A stretch of DNA of 64,000 nt from Nemorincola sp044225795 (GCA_044225795.1 JBGAIF010000001.1:124001-188000); one strand, 5' to 3'; positions 18,498 to 27,417 are shown, numbered from the stretch's first letter. The notes: a model not told the origin generated them from the letters alone. Numbers and translations: made by a program.

Positions 18498-19595
18498 ATG
18501 AAGGGGTATCATTTTTCAAAGTACGATCCGGGAGCTAATGATAAGCCGCCGTTTGAACGGTTGCTGGACCTCTTTACTGACCTGCTGCAATATACCAGTG
18601 GTGACGCCACAGAAGCGCTGCACTGGCTCACTCAGCTCGACAAAAAATACAAACTGACCAATGATGATTATGGTATCGGTGATTTCATAGAGGACCTGAA
18701 GCAGAATGGCTACCTGAAAGAGGATGAGCAAGATGGCTCATTCAAAATAACACCAAAGACCGAACAGGGCATCCGGAAGCGCTCACTCGATGAGATATTC
18801 GGGAAAATGAGGAAAGCCCGGCAGGGAGATCACCGTACATTCAAGACCGGGCAGGGAGACGAACCCAACCCGGAGACAAGGCCCTATGAATTCGGGGACG
18901 CGCCCGAGAGTATCAATTTCACCGGCAGCCTGCGGAATGCTTTCATCAATCATGGCATAGACAGCTTCTCTATGCACCATGACGACCTGGAGATACATGA
19001 GCGCGATTTTAAGTCGCAGACATCAACCGTGCTCATGATCGACATTTCTCACTCCATGATATTGTATGGGGAAGACCGCATCACCCCGGCCAAGAAAGTA
19101 GCCATGGCGCTGAGTGAGCTGATCACCACCCGCTATCCCAAGGATACGCTGGATATTGTGGTGTTTGGTAATGATGCCTGGCAAATTGAGATGAAAGACC
19201 TGCCCTATCTGCAGGTGGGCCCATATCATACCAACACGGTCGCAGGGCTTGAACTCTCTATGGAGTTACTGCGCAGGCGCAAGAACCCCAATAAGCAGAT
19301 ATTCATGATAACAGATGGTAAACCCACCTGCCTGAAGATCGGAAGCAAATACTACAAGAACAGTTTCGGTATAGACAGCAAAATACTGAACAGAACCCTG
19401 AATCTTGCCGGACAACTGCGCCGAATGAAGATCCCGGTCATAACATTTATGATAGCCCAGGATCCTTACCTGCAGGCGTTTGTCCGCAACTTTACGGAAG
19501 TGAATAACGGCAAAGCGTTCTACTCATCCCTTGATGGATTGGGTAATTATATCTTCGAGGATTATGAGCGTAACAAAAGGAAGACGCTACGCTGA
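18498..19595 (+). CDS. VWA domain protein
   Basis: A 365-residue cytosolic protein with a von Willebrand type A domain in its second half. The metal-binding MIDAS motif appears as MIDISHSM near residue 175 (DxSxS), with the downstream aspartate in MITDGKPT near 270. The N-terminal half is charged and helical (LLDLFTDLLQYTSGDATEAL, a possible winged-helix-like region). Such proteins often act with AAA+ ATPases, but none is nearby. It starts five bases after uvrA and so is likely co-transcribed. Its last nine bases overlap the end of the convergent M16 peptidase gene. Confidence 0.8.
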   Translation: MKGYHFSKYDPGANDKPPFERLLDLFTDLLQYTSGDATEALHWLTQLDKKYKLTNDDYGIGDFIEDLKQNGYLKEDEQDGSFKITPKTEQGIRKRSLDEIFGKMRKARQGDHRTFKTGQGDEPNPETRPYEFGDAPESINFTGSLRNAFINHGIDSFSMHHDDLEIHERDFKSQTSTVLMIDISHSMILYGEDRITPAKKVAMALSELITTRYPKDTLDIVVFGNDAWQIEMKDLPYLQVGPYHTNTVAGLELSMELLRRRKNPNKQIFMITDGKPTCLKIGSKYYKNSFGIDSKILNRTLNLAGQLRRMKIPVITFMIAQDPYLQAFVRNFTEVNNGKAFYSSLDGLGNYIFEDYERNKRKTLR

Positions 19596-20828
19596 TCGCC
19601 TGCGATAGAATAGTGTATTGCTGTTCTCGGGCCTGAATATCTCCTGCGCGGTCTGCTGAAGGAAATTTGCCGATACCGCCACGTATTTATCCCACTCATC
19701 GTTGATCAGCGCAGCATCACCCATAAGTTCATAAAAGGCCAGATTATTAGCCCTGTTGAGGAGGCTCATATCTTCGAAGGCGATCATGGACTCGATCTTA
19801 TTTTTGGCCTTCTGCAATTCACTTTCTGTCACACCGCCGGAAACGAGATGCGCCATTTCCCTTTCTACGGCAGCATTAGCTTCTTCGATATCCCTGCCAT
19901 CTCTTATTTTACCTTCCACCACTATCATTCCCGGGTCCAGGCTACCAGTGTGGTAACAGTTGATATTACTGAATAGCTGGTCTTCCTTAACGAGTTTCTG
20001 GTATAAGCGTGACGCATAGCCACTTCCCATGATCTCTGTGATCAGGTCGGCGGAATAGTATGCGGGATGCATCCTGCCTTTTATATGCCATGACTTGTAC
20101 AGTGCATCGAGCGGCACATCTGCATACATCGTCTCTGTTCTGGGTTCGTTCTGTTGAGGCTCGGCGGGTATATTGCGGGTGTATTTTGTGCCGGCAGGAA
20201 TATCGCCAAACCATTTATCGGACAATACCCTGACTTCTTCAGTTGTCACATTGCCTGCCACGCACATGATCGCATTGACGGGCGAGTAGTGTTTACTAAA
20301 GAAGGATCTTACATCCCCCAATTGCGACTCTTCTATTTGCTGCAGGTTCTCACCTATTGTCGGCCACTGATATGGGTGCACCTTATAGGACAACCGGCGG
20401 AGATGGTGCCAGGCGTTACCGTATGGCTTGTTGAGATAATGTTCTTTAAACTCTTCGCAAACGACCTTTCTCTGCACATCCAGGCTCTTCTCGCTGAATG
20501 CCAGGGATAGCATACGGTCGCTCTCCAGCCAGAATCCTGTCTCCATATTCTGAACGGGGAGTTGCAAGTGGTAATTGGTGATGTCATTGGTAGTGTAGGC
20601 ATTATTCTCACCGCCAGCCATCTGCAATGGCTCATCATATTCGGGTATATTCACACTGCCGCCGAACATCAGGTGTTCAAACAAATGCGCGAACCCGGTA
20701 CGCCCGGTCTCCTCATCACGTGCGCCCACGTCATACAATATGTTCATGGCTACCATAGGAGTTGACTTATCCGTATGTACCAGCACCCTTAATCCGTTGT
20801 TTAGCGTGAACCGCTCAAAATGCAGCAT
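19587..20828 (-). CDS. M16 family zinc peptidase
   Basis: A 413-residue insulinase/processing-protease-like enzyme. The inverted zinc motif HxxEH is seen as HLFEH near residue 48, with the downstream glutamates in VVCEEFKEHYLNKPYG. The second M16 half follows (about residues 220-413). The active-site histidines and glutamate are all present, so this is the catalytic kind of subunit rather than the inactive partner. No signal peptide is visible, which suggests a cytosolic or unconventional location. It overlaps the convergent VWA gene by nine bases. Confidence 0.9.
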   Translation of the reverse strand: MLHFERFTLNNGLRVLVHTDKSTPMVAMNILYDVGARDEETGRTGFAHLFEHLMFGGSVNIPEYDEPLQMAGGENNAYTTNDITNYHLQLPVQNMETGFWLESDRMLSLAFSEKSLDVQRKVVCEEFKEHYLNKPYGNAWHHLRRLSYKVHPYQWPTIGENLQQIEESQLGDVRSFFSKHYSPVNAIMCVAGNVTTEEVRVLSDKWFGDIPAGTKYTRNIPAEPQQNEPRTETMYADVPLDALYKSWHIKGRMHPAYYSADLITEIMGSGYASRLYQKLVKEDQLFSNINCYHTGSLDPGMIVVEGKIRDGRDIEEANAAVEREMAHLVSGGVTESELQKAKNKIESMIAFEDMSLLNRANNLAFYELMGDAALINDEWDKYVAVSANFLQQTAQEIFRPENSNTLFYRRRSA

Positions 20829-20847
20829 AATGTTGATAATAGATCAT

Positions 20848-20855
20848 CAAAGTTA
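20848..20855 (-). promoter_or_regulatory. Promoter -7 element of M16 peptidase gene
   Basis: Reads TAACTTTG on the minus strand (TAnnTTTG consensus), 20 bases upstream of the start codon. Confidence 0.45.
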
Positions 20856-20889
20856 AATGAATATACAGGAGTACAGGCCGGGATTCCTG

Positions 20890-21381
20890 TTAAAATACCA
20901 TCCGGAGCCCAAGGCCGTTCCCCGTAAGCGTGAGATAGAACTCTTTTCTGTTCAGATTGCCGCTTGTTTTATATAGCCCGTCATTGTACATCCTGATGGA
21001 GGATATTTCCTTTTTGGCCGCGCTATGGTTAATGGGCAGGCTTAATGCTATCAGGGCAGCCCCGGTACCGGCAACAGCCCACTGTATCGGTTGGTTGGTC
21101 ACGACCTGCACAAGTTCGTACCCGAGAGCTGCACCGCCGGCCACAGCAAACAGGTAGGCTACCATATTGGTGCTCCTCGACTTCTTCAGCAGCGTACATG
21201 CCGGCCGGTTCGGGTAGAGCGTGTCTTTAAGCTGTTTGATACTCAGTGGGTTGCCGTGTAACCGATATTCATAGACATTCTTTTTCTTTTTCACGATCTC
21301 AATAGTATCAGCAGCAGATTGTGCAAAAAGTGAATGAAAAGAGAGCGTCAATAACAGCAGACATACCAGTGAACGCAGCAT
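20890..21381 (-). CDS. Hypothetical exported protein, 163 aa
   Basis: No family recognised. A signal peptide (MLRSLVCLLLLTLSFHSLFAQ) is followed by a basic patch (VKKKKNVYEYRLHGNPL), then one or two short hydrophobic segments around residues 72-110 (VAYLFAVAGGAALGYELV and AVAGTGAALIALSLPI), and a C-terminal strand region. It is probably a periplasmic or membrane-attached protein. It is on its own transcript ahead of the M16 gene, separated from it by about 60 bases. Confidence 0.6.
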   Translation of the reverse strand: MLRSLVCLLLLTLSFHSLFAQSAADTIEIVKKKKNVYEYRLHGNPLSIKQLKDTLYPNRPACTLLKKSRSTNMVAYLFAVAGGAALGYELVQVVTNQPIQWAVAGTGAALIALSLPINHSAAKKEISSIRMYNDGLYKTSGNLNRKEFYLTLTGNGLGLRMVF

Positions 21382-21549
21382 AGATCAGAATTTGATGAGT
21401 AAAAGTAACGCACCAATCCGTTATAGAAATATGAAGTAGCGAAAAATATATCTGCCGGTCAGTGCGCCGTTTTTAATATTTTATAATTATATTGCATATG
21501 CTCCTTTGAATTGCTGAATTAAATTTCTGTTAACTTAAAAACTGTTCTT

Positions 21550-24279
21550 ATGAGAAAATTCCTACTTTTTCTGGTCTTAAGTTTCTATTCATTCGCTTCA
21601 TTCGGGCAGGTAGCCCCCATCACCGGACCAAACACATTATGCGAAACAGATATGATCACATTGAGTGACGCTACTCCAGGAGGTACCTGGTCGAGTACCA
21701 CAACCACGGTAGCCGTGATCGGCTCATCCTCGGGTGTGGTGCAGGGGGTGAGCGCGGGCACCACTGTTATTACCTATAATGCCGGATCCACCGGGTTCGC
21801 TACTTATACGATCACGGTAAATCCCGTTCCGGCCCCCATATCTGCAGGGTCTGTCTTTGTTATGTGCCAGGGCAGCAGTATGACCATCAGTGATGCCACT
21901 CCCGGCGGCAGTTGGCAAAGTAGCAATACCTCGGTCGCTACCATCGGTAGTTCTTCGGGATTCATCACCGCCGTGTCGGTTGGTATGTCCGTCATCAGTT
22001 ACATACTGCCCACAGGCTGTTATGCCACTACGCCTGTTTTTGTCAACCCTAATCCTTCAACAATCACCGGACCTACGACCTTGTGTGTGGGAACAACAGT
22101 CACATTAAGCAGTTCTCCGTCCGGAGGCACCTGGAGCAGTTCGACTCCTGCTATTGCCGATGTAGGATCTACTTCCGGGATAGTAACCGGATATAGCGCC
22201 GGCACTTCAACTATTACTTATACCCTGCCAACGGGTTGTGCAGCCACAATAACAGTAACTGTTAACCCGATACCGGGGCCGATACTCGGACCTACTTCTG
22301 TATGTGTCGGCAGTTCAGTCACACTCAGTAATGCTACTCCAGGTGGCACGTGGAGCACAGCTAATACAACTATTGCTTCAGTAGGTTCTTCATCAGGAGT
22401 AGTAACGGGGCTCACACTTGGCGGCGCCACCATTACATACACTTCTGCTCTTGGTTGCCAGGTGATCTTTTATATCAAGGTCATTCCCGGACCAGGGCCA
22501 ATTACCGGACCGAATAATTTGTGTGTCGGTAGTACTATAACCCTGAGCAATGGCACTCCCGGCGGTACGTGGGTAAGCAGTGATGTCACTGTGGCTACAG
22601 TCGGGTCGGGAACAGGAGTAGTGTATGGTGCCGGTGCCGGAACTGCAACGATCACCTATGCAACCACCATAGGATGTTATGTGACCTATAATATTACGGT
22701 CAATCCGCTACCTGCGCCCATCACAGGCCCGAATATTGTTTGTGTGGGCAATACGATCACACTCAGCAGTGCAACACCGGGTGGTACCTGGAGCAGCAGC
22801 AATACTTCATTTGCCACAGTGGGCCTTACAACAGGGGTCGTAACAGGTGTAGCCCAGGGTGCGGTAGCTATCACCTACATGATGCCGACGGGATGCTTTG
22901 TGGTCTATAAAGTAAAGGTGGATGCCAATCCGGTTATCTCCGGTCCGACGAGCGTTTGTACGGGAAATACCATAATACTAACAAGTAGTATCACCGGCGG
23001 CACATGGAGCAGCAGCAATACTGCCATAGCTACCATAAGTCCATCCGGCGTGGTCACCGGTATCACATCCGGTGTGGTCACCATTACTTATACCACACTT
23101 TCAGGGTGCACAGGTACTTATACGATAGCCGTTATTCCTTCACCACCCACCATTACAGGTAATACGACCATATGTGTGGGCCAGACAACTACACTCAGCA
23201 ACTCATCTCTTGGCGGCGCCTGGAGCAGCAGCAACACTGCTGTGGCCACTGTAGCCATAATGGGTGGCGTTGTGACCGGCATCAGTCCCGGAACGGTTGT
23301 TATTACTTACAGTGCATCTACGGGTTGTTATGCTACTATTGTGGTTACCGTTACGCCCAATCCCGGACCAATCACCGGGCCGACAAGTGTTTGTACCGGC
23401 GGGACCATAACTATGAGCATTGCCACTCCCGGCGGCACATGGAGCAGCAGTAATACGGCAATGGCTACTATAGGTTCTTCAAGTGGCGTAGTAACAGGCG
23501 TGTCAACCGGCTTCACAATAATTACCTACATGCTGCCAAGCGGGTGCTATGTGACGCAGGGTGTTAAGGTGTTGCCTCCGGTAGCACCTATAACTGGTCC
23601 GCTTAGTATGTGTGTTGGCGGCTCGGTGACACTCAGTAATGCTACACCAGGCGGAACATGGAGTAGCAGCAACACACTTGTTGCCACGGTGTCAATTTCC
23701 GGAACAGTTAACGGCATTGCTGCCGGTACATCTATGATAGATTATACCACTGGTTCCGGTTGTGTAGCAACAGCAGTAGTAACAGTAAATCCAAACCCAG
23801 GACCAATAGCCGGACCCACAACGGTGTGCGTAGGGCAGACCATTACACTCACCAATGGGCTATCCGGCGGCACCTGGAGTAGCGGCAATACTGCTGTAGC
23901 TACCGTTGGTATCACCTCAGGTATTGTTACGGGTGTATCAGCAGGTTTTACGACGATCACCTATACATTGCCATCGGGTTGTTTCACGGTGACCACGATC
24001 AAGGTCAGCCCGGCACCATGTAATGTTGGTGTAACAATAGTAGAGCCGGGGAGCATAGAGATTTTTCCTAACCCGGCTTACGACGAGTTGACCATTATGG
24101 CAGATGCAGTGCTATACAGATCATACGCCATTACTAATGGCATAGGCCAGGTTGTGGCAAGGAACGACATATCATCAGAAACCACAAAGGTTGACATTAG
24201 ACACCTGTCCGCAGGTATGTACTATATCGTAGTGAACGGAGCCCATGGCCCCGTGGCAAGGAAGTTCATAAAACAATGA
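21550..24279 (+). CDS. Type IX secretion cargo with eleven Ig-like repeats
   Basis: Predicted large surface or secreted protein of 909 residues. A signal peptide (MRKFLLFLVLSFYSFASFGQ) is followed by eleven consecutive modules of about 73 residues (23 to about 825). Each module runs GPxxxCVGxTxTLSxATPGG, TWSSSNTAVATVGSSSG, VVTGVSAGTxTITYTLPTGC and ends xVTVNPxPGP. This resembles the BIG_2-type bacterial Ig fold. Each module has two cysteines at fixed positions, able to form a disulfide (module 1 lacks the second, where GF replaces GC). The tail is a type A Por sorting domain (IFPNPAYDELTI, then NGIGQVV, then LSAGMYYIVV and the basic end KFIKQ). An adhesin or filament role is likely but unproven. 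Confidence 0.85.
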   Translation: MRKFLLFLVLSFYSFASFGQVAPITGPNTLCETDMITLSDATPGGTWSSTTTTVAVIGSSSGVVQGVSAGTTVITYNAGSTGFATYTITVNPVPAPISAGSVFVMCQGSSMTISDATPGGSWQSSNTSVATIGSSSGFITAVSVGMSVISYILPTGCYATTPVFVNPNPSTITGPTTLCVGTTVTLSSSPSGGTWSSSTPAIADVGSTSGIVTGYSAGTSTITYTLPTGCAATITVTVNPIPGPILGPTSVCVGSSVTLSNATPGGTWSTANTTIASVGSSSGVVTGLTLGGATITYTSALGCQVIFYIKVIPGPGPITGPNNLCVGSTITLSNGTPGGTWVSSDVTVATVGSGTGVVYGAGAGTATITYATTIGCYVTYNITVNPLPAPITGPNIVCVGNTITLSSATPGGTWSSSNTSFATVGLTTGVVTGVAQGAVAITYMMPTGCFVVYKVKVDANPVISGPTSVCTGNTIILTSSITGGTWSSSNTAIATISPSGVVTGITSGVVTITYTTLSGCTGTYTIAVIPSPPTITGNTTICVGQTTTLSNSSLGGAWSSSNTAVATVAIMGGVVTGISPGTVVITYSASTGCYATIVVTVTPNPGPITGPTSVCTGGTITMSIATPGGTWSSSNTAMATIGSSSGVVTGVSTGFTIITYMLPSGCYVTQGVKVLPPVAPITGPLSMCVGGSVTLSNATPGGTWSSSNTLVATVSISGTVNGIAAGTSMIDYTTGSGCVATAVVTVNPNPGPIAGPTTVCVGQTITLTNGLSGGTWSSGNTAVATVGITSGIVTGVSAGFTTITYTLPSGCFTVTTIKVSPAPCNVGVTIVEPGSIEIFPNPAYDELTIMADAVLYRSYAITNGIGQVVARNDISSETTKVDIRHLSAGMYYIVVNGAHGPVARKFIKQ
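21616..24021 (+). repeat. Eleven tandem ~219-base coding repeats
   Basis: Tandem in-frame repeats encoding the Ig-like modules of the type IX cargo gene. Short blocks such as GGCACATGGAGCAGCAGCAA recur with few changes, while other positions have diverged, so the array is old enough to have drifted but still recombination-prone. Confidence 0.85.
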
Positions 24280-24291
24280 TCCGCAACAGAT

Positions 24292-24322
24292 AAGAAATAG
24301 CCGGGCTTACCGGCTATTTCTT
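24292..24322 (+). terminator. Terminator of the repeat-rich cargo gene
   Basis: A 13-base perfect stem (24292-24304 with 24310-24322) and GCTTA loop, 12 bases after the stop at 24279. Confidence 0.8.
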
Positions 24323-24342
24323 TGATATGCTATTACAAATGA

Positions 24343-24367
24343 AAAGCCCCCGTTATCCGGGGGCTTT
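24343..24367 (-). terminator. Terminator of rpsL-rpsG
   Basis: A ten-base stem AAAGCCCCCG/CGGGGGCTTT around a TTATC loop, 24 bases beyond the rpsG stop on the minus strand. It ends the transcript before any fusA gene could follow. Confidence 0.8.
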
Positions 24368-24390
24368 CACTTATGAACAAAGCAATTTTA

Positions 24391-24858
24391 TTAAACCTTG
24401 AAGTGAGAGAACGCCTTGTTGGCTTCAGCCATACGGTGCGTATCTTCTTTCTTCTTGAATGCACCACCTTCGCCCTTAGCTGCTGCTACAATCTCGTTAG
24501 CCAGCTTATCAGCGATGGTCTTGCCATTACGCTCACGGGAATAACGGATGAGCCACTTCATGCTCAAAGATATCTTGCGGTCGGGACGCACCTCAGCAGG
24601 TATCTGGAAGGTAGCACCACCGATACGGCGGCTACGAACTTCTACCGCAGGGGTAACGTTGGTCAATGCACGCTTCCAAACTTCATAACCATCCTCATTG
24701 GTCATTTTGTTTACTTTATCGAGGGCATCATAGAAAGCACTCAGTACAACGGTCTTGTTGCCACCCCACATGAGGCAGTTAACAAAACGAGTTACGTTCT
24801 TATCGTTAAATTTTGGATCCGGAGCTAACGGAAGTTTTTTTGCTTGTGCCTTTCTCAT
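24391..24858 (-). CDS. rpsG: Ribosomal protein uS7
   Basis: Small-subunit ribosomal protein that organises the 3' major domain of 16S rRNA. The 155-residue sequence has the family's KFNDKNVTRFVNCLMWGGNK region, VTPAVEVRSRRIGGATFQIP and RYSRERNGKTIADKLANE segments. It lies 32 bases behind rpsL. Unusually, it is followed by a terminator and an unrelated convergent gene instead of fusA. Confidence 0.97.
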   Translation of the reverse strand: MRKAQAKKLPLAPDPKFNDKNVTRFVNCLMWGGNKTVVLSAFYDALDKVNKMTNEDGYEVWKRALTNVTPAVEVRSRRIGGATFQIPAEVRPDRKISLSMKWLIRYSRERNGKTIADKLANEIVAAAKGEGGAFKKKEDTHRMAEANKAFSHFKV

Positions 24859-24890
24859 CGAATGACTTTACTTATATTACTAATAAATAA

Positions 24891-25295
24891 TTATTTTTTC
24901 TTACCGGCTGCAGCTGCTGCACCCTTCTTATCTTTCTTAGTACCGTACTTAGAGCGGCTCTGCTTACGGTCTTTAACACCGGCAGTATCGAGCGCGCCAC
25001 GCACAATATGATAACGTACACCCGGAAGGTCCTTAACACGACCACCACGGATCAGCACGATAGAGTGCTCCTGGAGGTTGTGGCCCTCACCCGGAATGTA
25101 TGCGATCACCTCTACTTTATTAGTAAGACGCACTTTGGCAACCTTACGGAGAGCTGAGTTTGGTTTCTTTGGCGTGGTCGTGTACACACGTGTACAAACA
25201 CCACGGCGCTGTGGGCAGGAATCCAATGCACGGGACTTTGACTTTGTCCGCATCTGCTCGCGGCCCTTACGTACTAATTGTTGTATTGTAGGCAT
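24891..25295 (-). CDS. rpsL: Ribosomal protein uS12
   Basis: Decoding-centre protein of the 30S subunit. The 134-residue chain has the invariant segments MPTIQQLVRKGR, CPQRRGVCTRVYTTTPKKPN and PGVRYHIVRGALDTAGV. Lysine 42-equivalent in TTTPKKPNSA is wild type, so the sequence shows no streptomycin-resistance change there. The C-terminal tail is lysine/alanine-rich. First gene of a two-gene transcript with rpsG. Confidence 0.97.
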   Translation of the reverse strand: MPTIQQLVRKGREQMRTKSKSRALDSCPQRRGVCTRVYTTTPKKPNSALRKVAKVRLTNKVEVIAYIPGEGHNLQEHSIVLIRGGRVKDLPGVRYHIVRGALDTAGVKDRKQSRSKYGTKKDKKGAAAAAGKKK

Positions 25296-25328
25296 TGCTT
25301 ACGTTCGTAAAAAAATTAAAATGGAGTG

Positions 25329-25336
25329 CAAAGGTA
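25329..25336 (-). promoter_or_regulatory. Promoter -7 element of rpsL-rpsG
   Basis: Reads TACCTTTG on the minus strand, 34 bases upstream of rpsL. A T-rich stretch with a TTTG lies just upstream but not at the usual distance. Confidence 0.5.
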
Positions 25337-25641
25337 ATGGATAAATTCAAAAGTAAAAAGTAAAAAATGAAAAAATATTTAGTTTTCTGTTGTTCTATAC
25401 GACAATGTCGTGTATTTGAAGGGTATAGCCATAAGGGGTGGAATAGGCAAATTTATCATAAATAATTGATAATCAACGTATAATATTGAAATGAAGGACT
25501 TTTTACATGTTAAATCCGGAATGGTGAAGGCATCTGCCCGAGCCTGTCATCGGCGTCTGGACTCCCGACTGCAGCAACACTACCCCTCATTACTTTTTTT
25601 ATTCTGTTCCGCTTTCCGACCCAATGCATGGAAAGGAAGTA

Positions 25642-25649
25642 TATTTTTG
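25642..25649 (+). promoter_or_regulatory. Promoter -7 element of AlkD-like gene
   Basis: Reads TATTTTTG, 20 bases upstream of the ATG at 25669. It lies inside the longer open frame, which supports the shorter start. Confidence 0.45.
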
Positions 25650-25668
25650 TAAGTATATCTATCATATA

Positions 25669-26379
25669 ATGACAGCTGAAGAGATCATCAAGCAATTAAA
25701 AGAACTGGGGCAGGAATCTATAAAAAAGGTGCTCCTGAAACATGATATTAAGGAACCACTGTATGGCGTGAAAGTGGAAGAACTGAAGAAGATAGCCAAG
25801 AAGATAAAGAACGGCCATGAGTTATCACTGAAACTCTATGACAGCGGCATCTATGACGCAATGTACCTGGCTGGCCTTGTAGCTGAGCCTCAGAAGATGA
25901 CGGCCAAGGACCTGCAAAAATGGGTGGACAAAGCCAACACGCATGCTATAAGAGATTACACCATTGCCTGGGTAGCTGCCGAAAGTAAGCACGGAATGGA
26001 GAAGGCGATGGAATGGATAAAGTCGAAAGATGCTGATGTGGCAGGAACGGGATGGGCTACACTCGCCAACTATGTTGCCATCACTCCAGATGCAGACCTA
26101 GATATAAAACAACTGAAAGACTGGCTGAAGCTGGTGGCAAAGAATATTCACAAAGCGGGCAACCGGGAGAAGCTGGCAATGAACAGTTTTGTGATGTCTG
26201 TGGGTATCTATGTGAAGGAGTTGAACGCTCTTGCCAAACAGACTGCGGTAGATATAGGAAAAGTAACTGCTGATATGGGAGATACAGCCTGTAAGATCCC
26301 CTATGCGCCTGACTATATAGAAAAGGCAGAAGGAAAGGGTAACATAGGCAAGAAAAAGAAATCGGCAAGATGCTTGTAA
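25669..26379 (+). CDS. DNA alkylation repair protein, AlkD-like
   Basis: A 236-residue HEAT-like repeat protein of the AlkC/AlkD glycosylase superfamily (PF08713). The helices match the family's pattern: LKELGQESIKKVLLKHDI, then YGVKVEELKKIAKKIK near residue 40, and WVDKANTHAIRDYTIAWVAAES near 95. The family excises alkylated purines such as 3- and 7-methyl adducts. Many members of this branch are not tested for activity. The ATG at 25669 is chosen because a promoter element lies upstream of it. It is convergent with the helix-hairpin-helix gene. Confidence 0.8.
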   Translation: MTAEEIIKQLKELGQESIKKVLLKHDIKEPLYGVKVEELKKIAKKIKNGHELSLKLYDSGIYDAMYLAGLVAEPQKMTAKDLQKWVDKANTHAIRDYTIAWVAAESKHGMEKAMEWIKSKDADVAGTGWATLANYVAITPDADLDIKQLKDWLKLVAKNIHKAGNREKLAMNSFVMSVGIYVKELNALAKQTAVDIGKVTADMGDTACKIPYAPDYIEKAEGKGNIGKKKKSARCL

Positions 26380-26419
26380 AGTGAGCATGTGAAACAGAGC
26401 AGGAGTAAAAATCAACTGA

Positions 26420-26893
26420 TCATTTATACCCCGGTATCTCATACCAAGCCTTTTCAGGCCTATTTGCAGGATAACCTTTTTTTAAACGATAAGCCTTACG
26501 CTCTTCCGTAAAGTCCCACCAACTCCGGGAAAGGTCTCCCGTATTGGCAACATGAACCACCAATCTGAACTGGTCCTCCACACAGGGGTCTATCCAATAA
26601 CCTTTGTGTCGTTCAAAAGCTTCTACAAGTTTAGCTCCGTTCTTTCCTTTAAGTTCTTTGAGCGAATAATACCCTAATGAAATGAGGTCTTCAGCAAAAC
26701 GAATACCTACGGAGGATACTATCTGAAACTCTGCAAGAGCATGCAGCACCTTAGCACGCTGCGGGGGAATACCTAAAGCTACCAGTTCTTTTACAGGGCA
26801 CCCGGCAATATCAGCCATTCTCAGTTTGTTCCTTCTGAGCAACTGTTTCTCTTCAGTTGTGAGATCAAGCTTTATGTTTGTTTTCAATTTCAT
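26420..26893 (-). CDS. Cdd1-type helix-hairpin-helix protein
   Basis: A 157-residue protein matching the Cdd1 ('pathogenicity locus') family. A non-specific DNA-binding helix-hairpin-helix-like part is seen around residues 50-95 (VSSVGIRFAEDLISLGYYSLKEL, with KGKNGAKLVEAFERH). The family's C-terminal signature follows: IDPCVEDQFRLVVHVA and then WWDFTEERKAYR. The family's function is unknown despite its name. The N-terminal half (LTTEEKQLLRRNKLRMADIAG) looks like an extra helical lead. A TAACTTTG element lies 42 bases upstream (26935-26942). Confidence 0.75.
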   Translation of the reverse strand: MKLKTNIKLDLTTEEKQLLRRNKLRMADIAGCPVKELVALGIPPQRAKVLHALAEFQIVSSVGIRFAEDLISLGYYSLKELKGKNGAKLVEAFERHKGYWIDPCVEDQFRLVVHVANTGDLSRSWWDFTEERKAYRLKKGYPANRPEKAWYEIPGYK

Positions 26894-27000
26894 TGCCTAT
26901 TCAAAACCATAGTCTTTATTATTTGTGGTGTTACCAAAGTTAAGAACTTGCAACTCTTCTTAATAGCGTAATTTCATATAGTCATTTAACCGACATTACT

Positions 27001-27417
27001 ATGTGGTGGATCTATGCATTACTCTCCGCTTTCTTTGCGGCACTTACGGCGATATTTGCTAAGATAGGCATTAAAGATGTTGATACCGACCTGGCCACAG
27101 CCGTACGCACGGTGGTCATCCTTTTCATTGCCTGGGCCATAGCCTTTGTAAGAGGTGGCGTAACTACCATCGCCACACTCACAAAACACAACCTGTTGTT
27201 CCTTGGGCTGTCAGGAGTTGCAACCGGGTTATCGTGGATATTCTACTTCAAGGCGCTGCAAATGGGAAAGGTGTCGCAGGTGGCACCGGTAGATAAGCTC
27301 AGTGTGGCATTGGCAATTGTGCTGTCGGTTGTATTTCTTGGCGAGTCGCTCACCGTCAGGAATACCATAGGAGCGCTCCTTATTATTGCCGGCACTATAG
27401 TGCTGATAATCAAATAA
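27001..27417 (+). CDS. Half-size EamA (DMT) transporter
   Basis: A 138-residue membrane protein with one EamA unit, five predicted hydrophobic helices, instead of the usual ten-helix tandem pair. It opens MWWIYALLSAFFAALTAIFA and ends ALLIIAGTIVLIIK, with the family's GLSWIFYFKALQMGKVSQVAP and FLGESLTVRNTIGA motifs. Such single-unit members are thought to work as dimers. Its substrate is unknown. Single-gene unit. Confidence 0.85.
   Translation: MWWIYALLSAFFAALTAIFAKIGIKDVDTDLATAVRTVVILFIAWAIAFVRGGVTTIATLTKHNLLFLGLSGVATGLSWIFYFKALQMGKVSQVAPVDKLSVALAIVLSVVFLGESLTVRNTIGALLIIAGTIVLIIK

Larger units (their letters stand above)
25296..25668. other. Noncoding gap rpsL / alkD-like gene
   Basis: Holds the rpsL promoter element and, on the minus strand, a second TAnnTTTG match (TAAATTTG, 25448-25455) followed 16 bases later by a 17-codon open frame (25432-25379), which could be a leader peptide or chance. 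The 6-base inverted repeat ACGACA/TGTCGT lies inside it. The GC-richer stretch 25510-25610 looks like eroded coding DNA, but I cannot assign it. The alkD-like gene's promoter element lies at the right edge. Confidence 0.4.

Noticed and set aside
21616..24021. Regular repeats suggesting a CRISPR array or satellite
   Set aside because: The unit is ~219 bases, in frame, with codon-level drift and protein-level conservation; it encodes Ig-like modules, not spacers.
25510..25695. Minus-strand 61-codon frame in the rpsL/alkD gap
   Set aside because: It has no recognisable motif and overlaps the promoter and start of the AlkD-like gene.
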